From the NCBI RefSeq assembly GCF_900116855.1, contig NZ_UETD01000007.1:165617-229616 (forward strand): 64,000 nt of DNA. The letters are read 5' to 3'. Shown here in pieces: positions 38,877-48,439 of the stretch. The position numbers were made by a program, and so were the translations under genes. This stretch comes from Ruminococcus flavefaciens (GTDB lineage Bacteria > Bacillota > Clostridia > Oscillospirales > Ruminococcaceae). Below the pieces are notes generated by a model. The model made no database searches and had not been told where the DNA came from. It worked only from the letters and a program-made list of their open reading frames with translations. Position 1 is the first letter of the stretch. Every line of letters begins with the position of its first letter.

Positions 38877-39544
38877 CCCCCAATTTTATATCCAACATTT
38901 TTTACGGTCTGGATATACTGTCCCGCCTCTCCGAGCTTTGCCCTGAGATTTCGGATATGCACATCAAGAGTTCTGGATTCACCGTAGTAATCCTGCCATA
39001 CCTTTGCAAATAATTCTTCACGGCTGACTACATTTCCATTGGCACTTAACAGAATGGAAAGTATGGAAAACTCCTTGAAGGAAAGCGTGACCTCACTGCC
39101 GTCAACAAAAACAGTATGTTTTTTTATGTTGACCGATAAACAGCCTATATTGAATTCTTCTTTGTCTTGAGAATTCATTTGTCGGGTTCTTCTCAGTACA
39201 GCTTTAATTCTTGATATAAGTTCAGTCATACCGAACGGTTTTGAAATGTAATCATCTGCTCCCATATCAAGTCCAGTGACTTTGTCATACTCACTGTCTT
39301 TCGCAGTCAGCATGATTATGGGGAGCATTTCATTTGTTTTCCGCAAACTTTTCAGAATTGACAGACCGTCTTCCTCGGGCAGCATGATGTCTAAAAGAAT
39401 AAGATCGGGCTGTTCAGTTGGTAAAGCCTTGCGGAATTCACTCGGACGTGAGAAATCCTTAACAGAGTAGCCTTCTTTTTTTAGGGCATAGCAGACAAGC
39501 TTTCTTATATTGTCATCATCTTCTACTATATATATTTTATCCAT
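38873..39544 (-). CDS. phoP: Phosphate-regulon response regulator PhoP/PhoB
   Basis: 223 residues. Receiver 1-115 (VEDDDNIRKLVCYALKKEGY; Asp in PDLILLDIMLPEEDG; Lys in DYISKPFGMTEL) and OmpR-type winged helix (TLSFKEFSILSILLSANG, RTLDVHIRNLRAKLGEAG, VKNVGYKIGG). The start MDKIYIVEDD is chosen because GAGG precedes it; nine further in-frame codons upstream overlap the phoU end. It probably binds the TTWACATA boxes seen in this region. Confidence 0.92.
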   Translation of the reverse strand: MDKIYIVEDDDNIRKLVCYALKKEGYSVKDFSRPSEFRKALPTEQPDLILLDIMLPEEDGLSILKSLRKTNEMLPIIMLTAKDSEYDKVTGLDMGADDYISKPFGMTELISRIKAVLRRTRQMNSQDKEEFNIGCLSVNIKKHTVFVDGSEVTLSFKEFSILSILLSANGNVVSREELFAKVWQDYYGESRTLDVHIRNLRAKLGEAGQYIQTVKNVGYKIGG

Positions 39545-39557
39545 CTTTTTAGCCTCA

Positions 39558-40202
39558 TCAGTATCGTTCATTATGCTTTCCTGTTACCGCAAAGATCACC
39601 CATTTGGCTATATTCTCGGAATGATCGCCTATCCTTTCAAAATACTTTGCGATCATGAGAAGATCGAGAAGACATTCGGCGTTATTGCTTTCGGCACTGA
39701 CGATACTCATGATCTCAGATTTCACTTTATCGAAAAGAGCGTCAACGGTGTCGTCCATCCTGATGACCGAATCTGCAATTGAAATATCCTTCTTCACAAA
39801 TGAATCAATGCTGTTTGTCACCATTCTTACCGTATTCTCTGCCATTTCTTTTATATCTGTCCTGAATGTCATATCTGCTGTTACATAATCGGCGATCTCA
39901 ACAATATCAGATGCCTGATCTCCGATACGCTCCAAATCGGTTATCATTTTCAGCGCTGATGTTACCATACGGAAATCCGTAGCGACAGGCTGCTGATGAA
40001 TGAGCAATCTCATACACATGGATTCAATTTCACGTTCCTTATTGTCTATCAGCTTCTCTGCCATGACCGAGTTTTCTTTCATCTGTTCATCTCTGTCCAG
40101 AAGATACTTGACAGCACAGCTTATGGCATCTTCACATAAAGCGCCCATTTCTACAAGAGCATTATTCAGCTTTACAAGCTCTGTTTCAAATTTTTCACGC
40201 AT
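39558..40202 (-). CDS. phoU: Phosphate signalling protein PhoU
   Basis: 214 residues in two three-helix bundles with the paired PhoU motifs (ALKMITDLERIGDQASDIVE and MIAKYFERIGDHSENIAKWV). It couples the Pst transporter to PhoR. Start MREKFETEL follows AGGAAGG; the upstream in-frame extension overlaps pstB and is rejected. Sits between pstB and phoP with tiny gaps. Confidence 0.95.
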   Translation of the reverse strand: MREKFETELVKLNNALVEMGALCEDAISCAVKYLLDRDEQMKENSVMAEKLIDNKEREIESMCMRLLIHQQPVATDFRMVTSALKMITDLERIGDQASDIVEIADYVTADMTFRTDIKEMAENTVRMVTNSIDSFVKKDISIADSVIRMDDTVDALFDKVKSEIMSIVSAESNNAECLLDLLMIAKYFERIGDHSENIAKWVIFAVTGKHNERY

Positions 40203-40203
40203 A

Positions 40204-40965
40204 TTAACCAAACCTTCCTGAAATGTAATCCTCTGTCCTTTTATCATCGGGACTTGAAAACACTCTATCGGTCTCATTGAATTCCACAATCTCACCCATA
40301 AGGAAAAAGGCTGTCTTATCGGATATTCTTGCTGCTTGCTGCATATTATGTGTGACCATGATGATCGTGTATTTTTTTCTGAGTTCGACCGCAAGATCTT
40401 CTATCCTTGATGTGGAAATGGGGTCAAGTGCCGATGTGGGTTCGTCCATAAGAAGGATATCCGGTTCAACTGCAAGGGCTCTCGCAATACAAAGTCTCTG
40501 CTGCTGCCCGCCACTCATACCAAGCGCCGATTTTTTGAGCCTGTCCTTACATTCCTCCCAAAGAGCAGCTTTTTTCAGTGAATCTTCTACTATCTCATCA
40601 AGCCTGACTCTGGACTTTATTCCGTGTATCCTCGGACCGTAAGCGATATTATCATAAATACTCATCGGAAAAGGATTGGGCTTCTGAAAAACCATTCCCA
40701 CCCGCTTGCGAAGGATACTAACGTCCATATCCTTGTAAATATCCGTACCGCCCAGCGTTATCACACCTTCGATACGGCAGCCTTCCACAAGATCGTTCAT
40801 TCGGTTGAGGGAACGAAGAAATGTGGATTTACCGCACCCTGAAGGTCCAATCAATGCGGTAATCATCTTATCGGGCAGGGATATATTGATACCTTTCAGC
40901 GCATGGTTTTCACCATACCAAAGGTTCAGGTCATGAGCTTCAAGTTTTATTCCGTCATTGCTCAT
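40204..40965 (-). CDS. pstB: Phosphate ABC transporter ATPase PstB
   Basis: 253 residues. Walker [10 protein letters not shown] (about 38-46), Q-loop [20 protein letters not shown], signature [18 protein letters not shown], Walker [15 protein letters not shown]-loop [18 protein letters not shown]. Energises phosphate import by PstCA. ATGA overlap with pstA. Confidence 0.96.
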   Translation of the reverse strand: MSNDGIKLEAHDLNLWYGENHALKGINISLPDKMITALIGPSGCGKSTFLRSLNRMNDLVEGCRIEGVITLGGTDIYKDMDVSILRKRVGMVFQKPNPFPMSIYDNIAYGPRIHGIKSRVRLDEIVEDSLKKAALWEECKDRLKKSALGMSGGQQQRLCIARALAVEPDILLMDEPTSALDPISTSRIEDLAVELRKKYTIIMVTHNMQQAARISDKTAFFLMGEIVEFNETDRVFSSPDDKRTEDYISGRFG

Positions 40966-41828
40966 TTTTCCTCTCCTCTCTTAAATTTATTCTTTGCTAT
41001 TTTTACGGATACATTTATGATTACGGAAATAAACAGCAGGACTGCCGCAACAGCAAAAGCTGTTTCAAAATCTCCTCGTTCCTTTGCATACATATACAAT
41101 GAAACCGTAAGCGTTGAGCCTGCGTTATCGGACTGTACCGCATCGAGCGGTGACAGCAATTCATTTGCCATTCCTGCCGTGAACAGCAATGCTGCGCTTT
41201 CGCCTGTGATCCTTCCGATCGCAAGTATACAGCCTGTTATGATACCGTCAACCGCCGAAGGAAGGACAACGGTACGTATCGTATACCATTTTCCCGCACC
41301 GAGAGCAAATGCACCTTCTCTGTAGCTCTGAGGTACGGTTTTCAGACTTTCCTGTGTTGTGCGTATCACGGTCGGTAATGTCATGATAACAAGCGTCAGC
41401 GCACCTGCGATCAGGCTCGTACCCAATGTGAAGAACTGCACAAAGATCAGCATACCTACGAGTCCGTAGATGATAGACGGTATGCCTGCAAGCGTTTCTG
41501 TTGCAAGCTCAATGACTTTCACAGCTTTCTTGTTGGAAGCGTATTCCTGTAAATAGACAGCGCCGCCTACACCAAGCGGAAGAACGATCATAATTGTTAT
41601 GATGATGATATAAATCGTATTAAGGATATTTGGCAATATGCCGACTGTTTCTCTTATCATATTTGGCTTTGTTGTGAGAAATTCTCCTGTGATATGAGGA
41701 AGCCCTCTAAACAGTATGTAGCCCGCCATAAGGATAACGAGAACGAAAATGATGAGAGCAGCAGAAAATACAAGCGAATTCAGGATAGCATTTATGATCC
41801 TTCGCTTTGCAGATATTTTTTCACGCAT
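40962..41828 (-). CDS. pstA: Phosphate ABC transporter permease PstA
   Basis: 288 residues, six membrane helices, permease loop [20 protein letters not shown], and the [20 protein letters not shown] segment shared with PstC. Start [10 protein letters not shown] has AAGGAAG 7 bases upstream, placed at the pstC stop. Confidence 0.93.
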   Translation of the reverse strand: MREKISAKRRIINAILNSLVFSAALIIFVLVILMAGYILFRGLPHITGEFLTTKPNMIRETVGILPNILNTIYIIIITIMIVLPLGVGGAVYLQEYASNKKAVKVIELATETLAGIPSIIYGLVGMLIFVQFFTLGTSLIAGALTLVIMTLPTVIRTTQESLKTVPQSYREGAFALGAGKWYTIRTVVLPSAVDGIITGCILAIGRITGESAALLFTAGMANELLSPLDAVQSDNAGSTLTVSLYMYAKERGDFETAFAVAAVLLFISVIINVSVKIAKNKFKRGEEK

Positions 41829-41832
41829 GACC

Positions 41833-42696
41833 TCACTTCCTTTCCCTCTTGACCACATAGTTCAGTATGATATTTATCAGCAGAATGAATATGAACAGAA
41901 CAAGTGCGATTGAGAACAGTGCCTGACGCTGTAACCCCGAAGAATACGACATTTCACTTGCGACTGCTGTTGTAAGGAAACGCACGCTTTTGAACAGCGA
42001 CGGCATATTCGCAACATTTCCTGCAACCATCATGACCGCCATTGCTTCACCCAATGCTCTGCCGATGCCAAGTACAATAGATGCGAGGATACCGCTTTTT
42101 GCTGCTGGCAGCGTCACTTTGAAGATCGTTTCGATCTTTGTAGCACCAAGTGCAAGAGATGCTTCTTCATATTCATGCGGAACTGCTTGTATCGCCGTCT
42201 GCGATATGGAGATGACCGAGGGCAGTATCATGATCGCAAGCACGATGATCGCTGAAAAAAGATTTGCGCCGTCCGGAAGACCAAATAATTCTCTTACGTT
42301 AGGTACGATCACGATCATTCCTACAAGTCCGTAAACGACCGAAGGTATACCCGACATCAGCTCAATGACCGAAGAAAATACAGACGAAGCTTTTCTGCTT
42401 GACGATTTTGCAAGGAACACTGCACACAATACGCCAAAGGGAACGCCGATCAGTATTGCCCCGAATGTTCCGTATACCGATGATAATATAAATGGCAGGA
42501 TACCGTATTCGGGATTTTTAGCGGTCGATGCCCATGTTGTACCGAACAGAAATTCCCTAATACCGATCTCTCCGATGGCAGGCACTCCTGAACTTACAAG
42601 AAATGCAGTGATAACTATTACAAATATGATCGAAAGAAATCCGCAGACTGTAAACAGCCATCTCATTGCAATGTCCACTATCTTATTTTTTTTCAT
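41833..42696 (-). CDS. pstC: Phosphate ABC transporter permease PstC
   Basis: 287 residues, six membrane helices, ISELMSGIPS-like segment (VIELMSGIPSVVYGLVGMIV) and permease loop EASLALGATKIETIFKVTLP. Forms the membrane channel with PstA. A modest GAGAG ribosome site precedes the ATG. Confidence 0.93.
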   Translation of the reverse strand: MKKNKIVDIAMRWLFTVCGFLSIIFVIVITAFLVSSGVPAIGEIGIREFLFGTTWASTAKNPEYGILPFILSSVYGTFGAILIGVPFGVLCAVFLAKSSSRKASSVFSSVIELMSGIPSVVYGLVGMIVIVPNVRELFGLPDGANLFSAIIVLAIMILPSVISISQTAIQAVPHEYEEASLALGATKIETIFKVTLPAAKSGILASIVLGIGRALGEAMAVMMVAGNVANMPSLFKSVRFLTTAVASEMSYSSGLQRQALFSIALVLFIFILLINIILNYVVKRERK

Positions 42697-42705
42697 GCCG
42701 CTCTC

Positions 42706-43515
42706 TCATTTCTTTGCAGGAACTGCTCCTGCTTTACGGATATAATCAGCAGCTTTATCACTCATACAAAAATCATAGAAATCCTTTGCTGATTCAGAAA
42801 GTTCCTTATCCTTTTTAGTTACAAGAACGAAATTACGCTGAATGCTATAACTGCCATTGAGAACGGTATCCTCAGTAGGTAATACTCCGTCTACGGAAAC
42901 GGTTTTGACCGAATCACCGACAGATGCGAGAGAAGCATAGCCGATAGCATTCGGGTTAGAAGATACCGTCTGGATCACATCACCCGTAGATGTCAGCTCT
43001 TGTGCATATTTGCAGTTATCGGCAGTACCGGTAACGGATTCAAAACCGTCTCTTGTTCCTGAAGCCGCTTCTCGTCCGATGCAGATAATAGGAGAATCGG
43101 AACCACCAAGCTCATTCCAGTTTGTAAACTCGCCGGTATAGATCTTTGCAATCTCAGCAACATCAAGGTCTTCTACGGGATTCGAGTTGTTGACGATAAC
43201 TGCGATACCGTCTATCGCTACAACTTCCGCATTCAGTTCTGCCGTTTCATCATCTTTCAGATCACGGCTGGAAAGTCCGATATCACAGCGTCCTTCCTGT
43301 ACTGCTTTGATGCCGGCACCAGAACCTGTCGGATTGTAAGTTACCTTTGTGTCGCTGTTTTCTTCCATATAAGCTTCACTTAGATAACCAATGACCTTTT
43401 CCATTGATGTTGAGCCGTCTGTCGAGACTGTCTGATCTTTTTTCTTTCCGCATCCGGTTGCATTCATTGCCATCAGCAACACCAATACACTTGCTAAAAC
43501 CTTTTTCTTACTCAC
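42706..43515 (-). CDS. pstS: Phosphate-binding lipoprotein PstS
   Basis: 269 residues. Lipobox MNATGC (Cys about 22); PBP-like phosphate-binding fold with DGSTSMEKVIGYLSEAY, the phosphate loops NPTGSGAGIKAVQEGRCDIG and GREAASGTRDGFES, and IGYASLASVGDSVKTVSVDG. Captures phosphate at the membrane outer face. GTG start at 43515 with AGGAG 8 bases before; a GTG three codons earlier overlaps that site. First gene of the operon, with a Pho-type promoter. Confidence 0.93.
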   Translation of the reverse strand: MSKKKVLASVLVLLMAMNATGCGKKKDQTVSTDGSTSMEKVIGYLSEAYMEENSDTKVTYNPTGSGAGIKAVQEGRCDIGLSSRDLKDDETAELNAEVVAIDGIAVIVNNSNPVEDLDVAEIAKIYTGEFTNWNELGGSDSPIICIGREAASGTRDGFESVTGTADNCKYAQELTSTGDVIQTVSSNPNAIGYASLASVGDSVKTVSVDGVLPTEDTVLNGSYSIQRNFVLVTKKDKELSESAKDFYDFCMSDKAADYIRKAGAVPAKK

Positions 43516-43554
43516 AATAATCACTCCTGTTGAATATTTCCTTTCGGTGATATA

Positions 43555-43599
43555 AGTATAACATTTTCAATGTAAATTCCGATACCTTTTCTATGTTAA
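43555..43599 (-). promoter_or_regulatory. Pho-type promoter of pstS
   Basis: On minus: TTAACATA (43592-43599), TTTACATT (43569-43576), 23 bases apart, then 8 bases and TATACT (43555-43560). A further TATGTTAA lies at 43709-43716. The rest of 43600-43842 contains no credible gene. Confidence 0.68.
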
Positions 43600-43751
43600 T
43601 TGTAGGTAAAGCAAGCATTTTTTTCGGAAGGAGTGTAAATGTGCAGTTTAAGCCTGAAACAGTAACATTATATTATAATGATGCTCATATTAAATCTGCA
43701 ATCACCTCTATGTTAATTCCAAGTAAAATATTCAAATTTGCAAATAATTCA

Positions 43752-43792
43752 AAAAGAGCAACGTTCCTGAATAAAACGCTGCTCTCTTTAAT
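43752..43792 (-). terminator. Terminator after the MmeI-type pseudogene
   Basis: AGAGCA-CGTT pairs with AACG-TGCTCT (one mismatch); on minus followed by TTTTTGAATT. Confidence 0.6.
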
Positions 43793-43842
43793 GAATTGAT
43801 ATGTTGTAATCGAATTTGATTCTGCCTATTGCGTGGGGTTAC

Positions 43843-45492
43843 TTAGTGGCTCTTTGACATTATATCTCGACAGCCTATAAAGTCAACGGCTTTCTTATAC
43901 CAACAAGCAACATAGTCAAGCTCTCCACCTTTACCTTCAAAAATGAAATCTCTATCATCTTTCTGCTCATCAGATAACCTTGCACTACCAATAAATGGAG
44001 GGTTGCCCATGATATAAGACAGCGTATCCTTCGGCACAATGCTCTCCCAGTCAACACGCAGAGCATTTCCTTCACGAATGTGCTCATAATCATTGAGAGG
44101 AAGAGTCTTCAGAGGTTTTCCTATTATCTCTTCTGTCTCCTTCTTCTTCTGTATTTCAGCTATCCACAGAGCAGTTTTGGCAACAGCAACGGCGAAGTCA
44201 TTTATCTCGATCTCGTAGAACTGGTCAAGGCTGACATCTATCATATCCCCAAGGAAGGACTGTCCCTCCTCTACGAGATTGGATATGGCTCTGTTTTCAA
44301 GATCACGGAGAGCACAATATGACTCCGTAAGGAAATTTCCGCTTCCACACGCGGGATCAAGGAACTTGAACGAAGCAAGTTTAGCCTTAAATGCAAACAG
44401 CTTTTCGTTTCTTGTTTTCTTATATGCTGTCTTTAAAATATCGTTTAGCTCATTTGTTAGTTCATCAAGGAAAAGCGGATCTATGACCTTGTGAATGTTC
44501 TCTATCGATGTATAATGCAAACCTCCTGCACGTCTTGTTTCAGGATTCATCATTGACTCGAACACAGCTCCGAAAATAGTCGGGCTTATTTCGCTTCAAT
44601 CGAACTCGCAAGCAGAGTTGAGAATAATGTCAGCGATCTCTTCAGTGAAATTCGGAATAATAATATCATTACCGCCAAACAGTCCTCCGTTTACATATGG
44701 AAAGTCGTTCAGCTTTGCGTCATCATACGGATTGCGTTCGTCAGGAGAGGTATTCAGCACACGGAACAGGTCTTTTAACTCCCTATGCCACTTATTCACA
44801 GGAATATCTTTTAGATAGTCACGGAACTGTCTGCGTTTGAAAACCTCTGCGTCTTCAGCATAGAAACAGAATACAAGGCGGACGCATAATTTGTTAAGGT
44901 TAACATCTCCCTCGTCGTCAACGTACTGTTTCTTCAATGCATCACGCATTTTACCGACAATCTGACCAGCATCATAAGACAACTGTTCCTCTTTCTTTAT
45001 ACGCTCAGACTTACTGCCGACAAGGAACTTCATGAGGTGAAACTCTTTCGGTAGATCGCTTAGCATGATTTGAACAGGTGCTGCGTTCTTGTCGTTCATA
45101 TCGTATATATTAAACTCTTAAAAATTACAGGTGATAATGTAATCAGCCTGCTCTTTTTTGTTGAGATTATCATCATAACGCTTAGCCTGCTCATATGGAG
45201 TTAGCATTATATCACCTGACTGGTGCAGCTTTTCTGTATAATCTTTCCCAAGGGATTTCTGCTCAACGATTATAGTAACATTATCGTGACGGATATATGC
45301 ATCAATGTACTGTTGATTGCCGTCCACAGTGACAGTTTTTTCATATTTCACAAGACCAGTGAGTTTCTCAGCACCGAACACGTCAGTCAAGAGCTGATTC
45401 CAATAAGTCTGAGTATCACTTTTCTCCGAACCTTTGTCTTTCCAATACGCTGCGAACTCTTTTGCAGCCTTTTTCTGTTCCTTATCGGTCAT
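43843..45492 (-). pseudogene. MmeI-type type IIL restriction-modification gene, broken
   Basis: One frame runs from ATG 45492 (GGAGGTACC before it) with two stops: TAA at 45118-45120 (ITCNF*EFNIYDM) and TGA at 44596-44598 (CEFD*SEISPTIFGAVFES, where relatives have Trp). N-terminal nuclease part has AYIRHDNVTIIVEQKS (D...ExK). The methylase part has MNPETRRAGGLHYTS, KFLDPACGSGNFLTESY (SAM site) and SYIMGNPPFIGSARL (NPPF catalytic motif). The frame ends after AVDFIGCRDIM, so the rest of the methylase and the target-recognition domain are lost. Intact relatives are single 900-1000 residue proteins. Confidence 0.85.
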
Positions 45493-45565
45493 GTTGGTAC
45501 CTCCAATGCTCGATTCTTTAAGTACATTTCACCATATTCGGATGAATAAATCAACGGATTTATAT

Positions 45566-45605
45566 AAAAATAAGCTGATACCTACATTATTGTAAGTATC
45601 AGCTT
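45566..45605 (-). terminator. Terminator of the dockerin gene
   Basis: AAGCTGATAC (45572-45581) pairs with GTATCAGCTT (45596-45605), inner ACA/TGT pairs; on minus followed by ATTTTTATA. Confidence 0.7.
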
Positions 45606-45704
45606 GTGTCCTATTCAGTTTGGTTTGTCATTTGTTCCGCTAAGAGCAGCGCACATCGGGGAGCCTTTTTAGTCGATGTTATAAAAAATATTCTGCTTCG
45701 GGAG

Positions 45705-46388
45705 TTATCTCTCAAACTTGTATGTTGAGCTGCTCTCGTACTTTCTGAGCATAGTAAGGTCGTTTGCGTTAACAACGCCGTTATCGTCGATGTCGAAGGT
45801 GTAGTAATAGTAGTTATTAGAATTGATAGTTACTACGCCGTCGTAACTTACATTGGTAAATGCGTTCTGGCAAAGACCTGTGTTGAGAATTCCTGAATCT
45901 GAACCGTTTACATATCCGTCCTTGTTTATATCACCAACGAGGAAAGCGGGAACAGTGTGTACAGAGTTGTATGACTGTACTCCGCCTGCCTTGTATGCAT
46001 AGCAGTATACGTTTCTGCCCTCCTCATAGCAAGAGGGGCTGTTGCATAATACGGAGAATGATACAGCGGCGCCCTTAATATAGTTGCTGCCGTTTGCGGT
46101 GAGTGTGCCGCCGCAGTTGTAGTAAACGTCGCCTGCGCTGCCGCCGAAGCTGGGTGTGCCTGCAGCGATAGCAGTGATGGTTGCGGGTGAGCAGCCTTCT
46201 CTTACGTTTGTGAAGCCAACATTGATCTTCTTAACGTAAGCTGTGCTGTCTATCCAGTATATTTTTCTCATTGTGCAACGTGCGTTGGGGCCTGCTGCTG
46301 CGTTTGCAGAAAGAGCGCTTGCCATAGGAATAGCGCACATAACTGCTGCTGAAAGGGTTGCTGCGATCTTTTTGAATGTCTTTTTCAT
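45705..46388 (-). CDS. Small secreted dockerin protein
   Basis: 227 residues: signal peptide 1-31 (cleaved near SANAA), a beta-rich domain of about 115 residues resembling cohesin/CBM-like folds (KKINVGFTNVREGCSPATIT), then a dockerin whose repeats are VGDINKDGYVNGSDSGILN and FDIDDNGVVNANDLTMLRKY. The two are separated by an unusually long 20-25 residue insertion rich in Asn and Tyr. No catalytic motif. Possibly a carbohydrate-binding or structural cellulosome part. Ribosome site AAAGGATA is moderate. Confidence 0.78.
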   Translation of the reverse strand: MKKTFKKIAATLSAAVMCAIPMASALSANAAAGPNARCTMRKIYWIDSTAYVKKINVGFTNVREGCSPATITAIAAGTPSFGGSAGDVYYNCGGTLTANGSNYIKGAAVSFSVLCNSPSCYEEGRNVYCYAYKAGGVQSYNSVHTVPAFLVGDINKDGYVNGSDSGILNTGLCQNAFTNVSYDGVVTINSNNYYYYTFDIDDNGVVNANDLTMLRKYESSSTYKFER

Positions 46389-46621
46389 TGTTAATATATC
46401 CTTTGTAAAGTATTTTAGAGAAGTCGACCGCTCTATATAATTATTATATACCGCTATGTGAAAATTATGTGATTATTATGTGTGATAAACGGGCGGCAGT
46501 GTAGAAGTTGCCGCTCATTTTATTGTACCCTTTGTTGATTGTGGATATCAATATTCGTTTTGTATACCTGAGGTATATAAAAACAATATGATAGTATATG
46601 ATTTTACCATAGCTGAGGCAA

Positions 46622-46645
46622 GGAAAAAGCTCCCCGAAGGGAGCT
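46622..46645 (-). terminator. Terminator of the cation efflux gene
   Basis: AGCTCCC-TTCG-GGGAGCT on minus followed by TTTTTCC. The 230 bases from here to the dockerin gene start are AT-rich and hold no gene I can support. Confidence 0.8.
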
Positions 46646-46649
46646 GTGT

Positions 46650-47756
46650 TCAGTCGCTGACATCTGTGTCAAGGGTTATGCTTACGGTGTAATCGGGGTA
46701 AGCCTCCTGAGTTTCCGTAAGGATGTGCCTATAAAGCTCATTTGCGTCGGGAGCTGCAAAGTCGATGATGATATCGAAGTGTATGGTCTTGTGCTCCTCA
46801 TCGAGATAGAAGCCGTGTATCTGGAGCAGATACTCGTGAGACATGACGTTCCTGCGGATATCGCCGTAAATCTGCGCGGCGCGGTCGCTCTGAGTGTTGA
46901 CTGCATAGACGCTTATTCCCGTAAGGATAACGCTGTGCTCGGCGAGGACCTTTTCGGTGATGCGGTGCTCCAGCTTGTCGAGCTCCGCAACGGGCATGGT
47001 GTCGGGGACCTCTATATGAACTGAGCCTATCATAAGGTCGGGACCGTAGCTGTGGAGCAGCAGGTCATATGCGCCCTGCACCTCGGGAAACGAGGTGACG
47101 GTCTGCTTTATCTCTTTGGAGAGCTCGCTGCTTATGCGCTTGCCGATGATGTTGGACAGTGAGTCGCCCAGCATCTCAAGTCCTGATTTTATGATGACCA
47201 GCGAGATGACAGCACCCAGCCATGCCTCTGTTCTGATGTTGAATATAAGGTAGACTGCCGCCGCCACAAGGGTAGAGGCAGAGATGACCGAGTCCAGCAG
47301 GGCGTCCTTGCCCGAGGAGATAAGCGAGTCGGAGTTTACGCTCTCGCCCTTCTTTTTTACAAAGAGTCCCAGCAGTATCTTCACAAGGACAGCCGTTGCC
47401 ACTATGACAATAGCTGCCGCGGAATAATCGGGGACTGACGGGTGGATCATCTTCTTTATGGACTCCACAAGGGAGGTGACACCTGCGTAGAGAACAATGA
47501 CCGCGATGAGAGTGGCGCTGAGGTTCTCTATCCTGCCGTAGCCGTAGGGGTGGTTCTTGTCGGGGCGTTTGCCCGCAAGCTTGGTGCCGATAATGGTTAT
47601 GACCGACGACAGTGCGTCGCTCAGGTTGTTTACTGCGTCAAGTACGATGGCGATTGAGGAGCTGAGTATCCCCACCACAGCCTTGAATGACGCGAGGAAT
47701 ATATTTGCCAGTATACCGATGATGCTGGTCCTGATTATGACCTTGTCTCTGTTCAA
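46650..47756 (-). CDS. Cation diffusion facilitator (CDF) transporter
   Basis: 368 residues, metal/proton antiporter exporting divalent cations. Six membrane helices in about 1-200 with metal-site motifs VLDAVNNLSDALSS (TM2), NHPYGYGRIENLSA and GKDALLDSVISAS (TM5, D-x3-D). The cytoplasmic C-terminal domain is longer than usual (about 200-368; GSVHIEVPDTMPVAELDKLE, KTIHFDIIIDF). The start is TTG with AAAGGAA about 9 bases before. DALLD rather than HxxxD in TM5 points to Mn/Fe rather than Zn, an inference. Confidence 0.87.
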   Translation of the reverse strand: MNRDKVIIRTSIIGILANIFLASFKAVVGILSSSIAIVLDAVNNLSDALSSVITIIGTKLAGKRPDKNHPYGYGRIENLSATLIAVIVLYAGVTSLVESIKKMIHPSVPDYSAAAIVIVATAVLVKILLGLFVKKKGESVNSDSLISSGKDALLDSVISASTLVAAAVYLIFNIRTEAWLGAVISLVIIKSGLEMLGDSLSNIIGKRISSELSKEIKQTVTSFPEVQGAYDLLLHSYGPDLMIGSVHIEVPDTMPVAELDKLEHRITEKVLAEHSVILTGISVYAVNTQSDRAAQIYGDIRRNVMSHEYLLQIHGFYLDEEHKTIHFDIIIDFAAPDANELYRHILTETQEAYPDYTVSITLDTDVSD

Positions 47757-47772
47757 TGAAATATGATTCCTT

Positions 47773-48420
47773 TCAGTTTATTTCCCATTCAAATTCCGCG
47801 CTGTCCGTGAGCTTTATGTCGTCGGGGGCTATGCTCACGGCTTTTGCCGAGGCGCGGAGACAGTTTACGTCCATGCCGTAGCCTGTCTGGGAGTATGTGT
47901 TAACATCGTGTCTGTCATAGCTTATCCGCAGAAGCTTTCCGAGGGAAGCTCCCGAGGCTTTGCAGAGCAGCTCCGCCTTCTTTCGCGCATCTGCGGCGGA
48001 AAGGTTTATGAGCTCCTCACGGGCGGACTCGGGGTCGCTGACGGTAAATCTCACGGATATTTCGGGAGCAGCCTCCGATGAGGATATGCGTCCCAGCACA
48101 TCTGCAAGGCGCTGAGTGTCCATCGGAAAGCTGACATGGAGGGCATGAGTACAGCAGTAGCCCTTGAACACATTGCGGTAATTGCCGTTTTCGTCGGGAA
48201 CTGTCTCGTACTCGGTCCTTACACTGAAGTCCGAGGTCTTCAGGTCGTCCCCTTCAAAGCCGCAGCTCACAAGTATGGAGCGCAGCTCCTCAAGGGCGGA
48301 GCCTGCCTTATCCATTGCGTTTCCGCAGTCCTTGTCCTTTGTCAGGATATTGAGCCCGAGGTCGATAAGGTCGGGCTTTACCGATATGTTTCCTTTGCCT
48401 GTTACGGTGACAGCAGCCAT
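47773..48420 (-). CDS. SIMPL domain protein
   Basis: 215 residues. Starts MAAVTVTGKGNISVKPDLID, the SIMPL (DUF541) opening, with the later DARKKAELLCKASGASLGKL segment. No signal peptide, so cytoplasmic in this form, unlike secreted relatives linked to oxidative stress. AAGGAG lies 9 bases before the chosen ATG; an ATG 14 codons upstream has none. Likely co-transcribed with the zinc-ribbon gene just upstream. Confidence 0.8.
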   Translation of the reverse strand: MAAVTVTGKGNISVKPDLIDLGLNILTKDKDCGNAMDKAGSALEELRSILVSCGFEGDDLKTSDFSVRTEYETVPDENGNYRNVFKGYCCTHALHVSFPMDTQRLADVLGRISSSEAAPEISVRFTVSDPESAREELINLSAADARKKAELLCKASGASLGKLLRISYDRHDVNTYSQTGYGMDVNCLRASAKAVSIAPDDIKLTDSAEFEWEIN

Positions 48421-48439
48421 GGTGCAAAACTCCTTGTTA

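Noticed and set aside
43593..43799. 68-codon plus-strand frame between pstS and the MmeI-type pseudogene
   Set aside because: It covers Pho boxes and a terminator and has no usable start.
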